Shown here one piece after another: positions 4,497 through 7,411 of a DNA stretch of 7,411 nt. A model generated the notes under the pieces. It searched no databases, was not told the origin of the DNA, and saw only the letters and a program-made list of their open reading frames with translations. Source of the DNA: Desulfuromonadaceae bacterium UBA6124 (GTDB taxonomy: Bacteria > Desulfobacterota > Desulfuromonadia > Desulfuromonadales > Trichloromonadaceae); contig DIVU01000256.1 in the NCBI GenBank assembly GCA_002423365.1, positions 671-8,081 of the forward strand, read 5' to 3'. The translations under genes were made by a program, and so were the position numbers. How positions within the stretch are numbered: the stretch's first letter is position 1; every line of letters starts with the position of its first letter.

Positions 4497-7411
4497 ATGA
4501 GCGCCAAAAAGCACGCCCTGCCGACCCGCATCGTCGACCGCTTCCTCGACGGCAACCTGTCGGTGATCCTCATCCTGCTGGCGATCCTCGCCGGCGCCGC
4601 CGCCCTGCTCCTGACTCCCCGCGAAGAGGAGCCGCAGATCGTCGTCCCCCTGGCCGACGTCTACGTGCACCTGCCCGGGGCCAGCGCCGAGGAGGTGGAA
4701 AATCAGGTCGCCACGCGCCTGGAGAAACTGCTCTGGCAGGTGGACGGGGTCGAGTACGTCTATTCCATGTCTCGACCCGATCTCGCCATCGTCACCGTGC
4801 GTTTTTACGTCGGTGAGGACCGCATTGAGTCGCTGGTCAAGCTGCACAACAAGATCGCCACCCACACCGACATCGTTCCGCCGGGGGTCGCCGGCTGGGT
4901 GATCAAGCCGGTGGAGGTGGACGACGTGCCGATCGTCAACCTCTCCCTCTATTCGCCAAGCGCGTCCGATCACGAGCTGCGCCGGGTCGCCGAGGAGGTG
5001 GTCGATCGCCTGCAGGCGGTGGAAAAGACCGCGGCGACGACCGTCATCGGCGGCCGTCCCCGGCAGTTGCGGGTGGAGATCGATCCCCTGGCCTTGGCCG
5101 GGCGCGGTCTCGATCTGCTCGAAGTCCGGCGCGCCCTGGCCGGGGCCAATCTGGAACTGCCGGCCGGCGGTTTTCAGCAGCTCGACGAAGAATTGCTGGT
5201 GCGCGGCGGTGCCTTCTTCCAGTCCGCCGCCGAGGTCGCCGATCTGGTGATCGGCGTCCACCAGGGACGTCCGGTCTACCTGCGGGAGGTGGCGCGGGTG
5301 GAAGACGGCATGGCCGAGGCGAGCAGCTACACCCGGCTGCGTTTCGGCCCGGCCGGGGATGCCGAAGCCGCCGCCGATGGCCGGGAGTATCAGGCAGTGC
5401 ATATCGCGGTGGCCAAGCAGAAGGGGACCAACGCCGTGCGCGTCGCCGAGGAGGTGATCGACGCGGTGGCAGGCATGCGCGGGACGATCATCCCCGACGG
5501 CATCGAGGTCCGCGTCACCCGCGACTACGGCGAGACCGCCAATCACAAGGTCAACGAGCTGATTACCCATCTGGTCATCGCCGTCGTCACCGTCCTCGGC
5601 CTGGTCTTCTTCGCCCTCGGCTGGCGCGAGGCCCTGATCGTCGCGGTCTCCATCCCCATCATCTATTCCCTGACCCTGCTGGTCAACTACTGGTTCGGCT
5701 ACACCATCAACCGCGTCACCCTCTTCGCCCTGGTCCTCGCCCTGGGCCTGCTGGTCGACGACCCCATCGTCGATGTGGAGAACATCTTCCGCCATTTCAA
5801 GATGAAGAAGGAGCCGCCCCGGGACGCCGTCCTCACCGCCATCGACGAGGTGCGGCCACCGGTGATCCTGGCGACCTTGGCGGTCATCCTCTCCTTTCTG
5901 CCGATGCTCTTCATTACCGGGATGATGGGGCCGTACATGCGGCCGATGGCGATCAACCTGCCGCTGACCATGGTCATGTCCCTGCTCGTCGCCTTCACCA
6001 TCACGCCGTGGATGAGCTACCACGTGCTGAAAGGGGAGTACGGCAAGGAAGAGAAGGAGTTCGTACTCGAAGAGACCCGCACCTACCGGGTTTACCGGCG
6101 CCTGCTCCTCCCCTTTCTGGCGTCGCGACGGCGGGCCTGGCTGCTGATGGGGGGCGTGCTGGTGCTGCTTCTCGGCTCCATGGCGATGCCGGCCTTCAAT
6201 CTGGTGCCGATGAAGATGCTCCCCTTCGACAACAAGAACGAGTTCCAACTGGTGCTCGATCTCCCCGAAGGGACGACCCTGGAGCGTACCGACGCGGCGG
6301 TGCGAGCGCTGGAGGACTATCTCGCCACCGTCCCCGAGGTGACCGACTTTCAAGCCTACGTCGGCACCGCCAGCGCCATGGATTTCAACGGTCTGGTGCG
6401 CCACTATTACCTGCGCCAGGGGGCGAACGTCGCCGACATTCGCGTCAACCTGGCGGACAAAAGCGCGCGCGATATGCAGAGCCACGCCATCACCCTGCGC
6501 CTGCGCGACGATCTGACGCGCATCGCCGGGGATCACGGCGCTCTCCTCAAAATCGTCGAACTGCCGCCGGGGCCGCCGGTCATCGCCACCCTCACCGCCG
6601 AGATCTATGCCGAGCCGGGGGTTTCCTACGCCGAACAGACGGCGGCCGCCCAGCTGGTGCGGGAACGCATGGCCCGTGAAGACCAGGTGCGGGATGTGGA
6701 TGACACGGTGGAATATGCCCAGCGCCGCTTCGTTTTCGTCCCCGACCGGGAGAAGGCGGCCCTGGCGGGGATCGATAACGCCCGCATCGCCGAAACCCTG
6801 GCCGTCGCTCTGGGCGGCGTGCGGGTGGGGACGGTGCATGTCGACAGCGAACGCCATCCGCTCGGTATCCTGCTGCGCCTGCCGATGGCGGAGCGCTCCT
6901 CGCTGGCGGACCTCGAAGGGCTCGCGGTCAAGGGCGAGGCGGGGCAACTGGTGCGCCTCTCCGAACTCGGGCATTTTCTCCCCGAGCGCCTGGAGCCGAC
7001 CATCTACCACAAGAATCTGCAACGGGTCGTTTACGTCTTCGGCGAGATGGCCGGCAAGAGCCCGGTCAACGCCATCCTCAACCTGGACGGTCATTTCACG
7101 GACAATCCCCTGCCGGCGGGCACCCGGGTTGTATGGAGCGGCGAAGGGGAGTGGCAGATCACCCTCGACGTCTTCCGCGACCTGGGCATTGCCTTCGGCA
7201 CGGCGCTGCTGCTGATCTATCTGCTGCTGCTCATCGAAACCAAATCCTACGGCCTGCCGATGATCATCATGGGGGCGATTCCCCTGACCATGATCGGCAT
7301 CATGCCCGGGTTCTGGCTGCTCAATCTGGTGCTGAACCGCCCGGTCGGCGGCTACGATACGCCGGTCTTCTTCACTGCCACCGCCATGATCGGCATGATC
7401 GCCCTGGCCGG
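4497..7411 (+). CDS. RND-family efflux pump, inner-membrane permease (3' end cut by window edge)
   Basis: The frame is open from ATG 4497 to the right edge, giving 971 codons of a protein that should reach roughly 1050-1100 residues. It is a proton-driven exporter subunit. Visible parts are TM1 (about 23-40), the first porter/docking region (about 45-350), TM2-TM6 (about 355-520), and a cytoplasmic link with 'YRVYRRLLLPF'. TM7 (about 548-567), the second periplasmic region (about 570-893), TM8 (about 896-915), TM9 (about 920-942) and the beginning of TM10 follow. TM4 holds 'GLLVDDPIVDVENI', with D421-D422 matching the proton-relay pair D407-D408 of AcrB. Pro423, Asp426 and Glu428 follow. The double Asp is like drug-type (HAE) pumps rather than CusA-type metal pumps. 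The window stops just before the position of AcrB's K940. GGAGGAG six nt upstream sets the start, 3 nt after the adaptor's stop. Family certain; substrate unknown. Confidence 0.94.
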   Translation, partial: MSAKKHALPTRIVDRFLDGNLSVILILLAILAGAAALLLTPREEEPQIVVPLADVYVHLPGASAEEVENQVATRLEKLLWQVDGVEYVYSMSRPDLAIVTVRFYVGEDRIESLVKLHNKIATHTDIVPPGVAGWVIKPVEVDDVPIVNLSLYSPSASDHELRRVAEEVVDRLQAVEKTAATTVIGGRPRQLRVEIDPLALAGRGLDLLEVRRALAGANLELPAGGFQQLDEELLVRGGAFFQSAAEVADLVIGVHQGRPVYLREVARVEDGMAEASSYTRLRFGPAGDAEAAADGREYQAVHIAVAKQKGTNAVRVAEEVIDAVAGMRGTIIPDGIEVRVTRDYGETANHKVNELITHLVIAVVTVLGLVFFALGWREALIVAVSIPIIYSLTLLVNYWFGYTINRVTLFALVLALGLLVDDPIVDVENIFRHFKMKKEPPRDAVLTAIDEVRPPVILATLAVILSFLPMLFITGMMGPYMRPMAINLPLTMVMSLLVAFTITPWMSYHVLKGEYGKEEKEFVLEETRTYRVYRRLLLPFLASRRRAWLLMGGVLVLLLGSMAMPAFNLVPMKMLPFDNKNEFQLVLDLPEGTTLERTDAAVRALEDYLATVPEVTDFQAYVGTASAMDFNGLVRHYYLRQGANVADIRVNLADKSARDMQSHAITLRLRDDLTRIAGDHGALLKIVELPPGPPVIATLTAEIYAEPGVSYAEQTAAAQLVRERMAREDQVRDVDDTVEYAQRRFVFVPDREKAALAGIDNARIAETLAVALGGVRVGTVHVDSERHPLGILLRLPMAERSSLADLEGLAVKGEAGQLVRLSELGHFLPERLEPTIYHKNLQRVVYVFGEMAGKSPVNAILNLDGHFTDNPLPAGTRVVWSGEGEWQITLDVFRDLGIAFGTALLLIYLLLLIETKSYGLPMIIMGAIPLTMIGIMPGFWLLNLVLNRPVGGYDTPVFFTATAMIGMIALA

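Noticed and set aside
6008..6679. A 223-codon plus-strand frame inside the RND gene
   Set aside because: Out-of-frame reading of the RND coding sequence. It is Arg/Pro/Gly-rich, with no sign of an independent gene.
3399..7094. A 1231-codon open frame on the minus strand opposite the adaptor and RND genes
   Set aside because: It is a shadow of the plus-strand genes in GC-rich DNA. Its product is rich in His, Asp, Gln, Gly and Arg, with no membrane helices or recognisable domain. The plus strand here encodes a clear adaptor and RND pump. It could mislead an automatic caller because the real RND frame has no stop inside the window.
3387..7411. Heavy-metal (CusBA/CzcBA-type) efflux system
   Set aside because: The adaptor lacks His/Met-rich metal-binding stretches, and TM4 of the pump has the DD pair rather than the single-Asp CusA-type motif.

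Overview
The window comes from a GC-rich (roughly two-thirds G+C by eye) Gram-negative bacterium. It carries an outer-membrane efflux channel and a periplasmic adaptor, which only a double-membraned cell needs. The combination of a TRAP solute transporter with an OMF-adaptor-RND operon, and the style of the proteins, suggests a deltaproteobacterial (Desulfuromonadota/Geobacter-like) lineage. That placement is an inference from general resemblance, not a proven assignment.

Layout. Two gene blocks diverge from a ~300-bp control region (about 1752-2052). On the minus strand, reading leftwards, lie the three parts of a TRAP (tripartite ATP-independent periplasmic) transporter: a periplasmic solute-binding protein (dctP type, 744-1751), a small four-helix membrane subunit (dctQ type, 136-621) and the first 46 codons of the large permease (dctM type, running off the left edge from 139). 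dctP and dctQ are separated by a strong 40-nt stem-loop without a U-tract, the kind of element that lets the binding protein be made in excess over the membrane subunits. dctQ and dctM overlap by ATGA.

On the plus strand lies a tripartite efflux operon: a TolC-family outer-membrane channel (2053-3390), a lipoprotein membrane-fusion protein (3387-4493, ATGA overlap) and an RND inner-membrane pump (4497 to beyond the right edge, 971 codons visible). The RND frame is open to the end of the window with no stop. It is easily masked by a long open but spurious frame on the opposite strand.

Control region. Each block has a recognisable sigma-70-like promoter with a 17-bp spacer: minus strand TTGACC/TATTTT for dctP, plus strand TTGCAC/TATATA for the efflux operon. 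The plus -10 lies in an AT-only 12-bp perfect palindrome that stands out in this GC-rich DNA. No regulator gene lies in the window.

How the genes work together. The TRAP block should import a carboxylate-type solute using an ion gradient. The RND block should export an unidentified compound from the inner membrane or periplasm through the outer membrane using proton-motive force. Whether the two share a regulator or substrate is unknown. I see no mobile element, CRISPR array or RNA gene, and no clearly new system. The most interesting points are the acid-rich TM4 motif of the RND pump, the dctP-dctQ stem-loop, the divergent promoter region and an in-frame heptad duplication in the outer-membrane channel.
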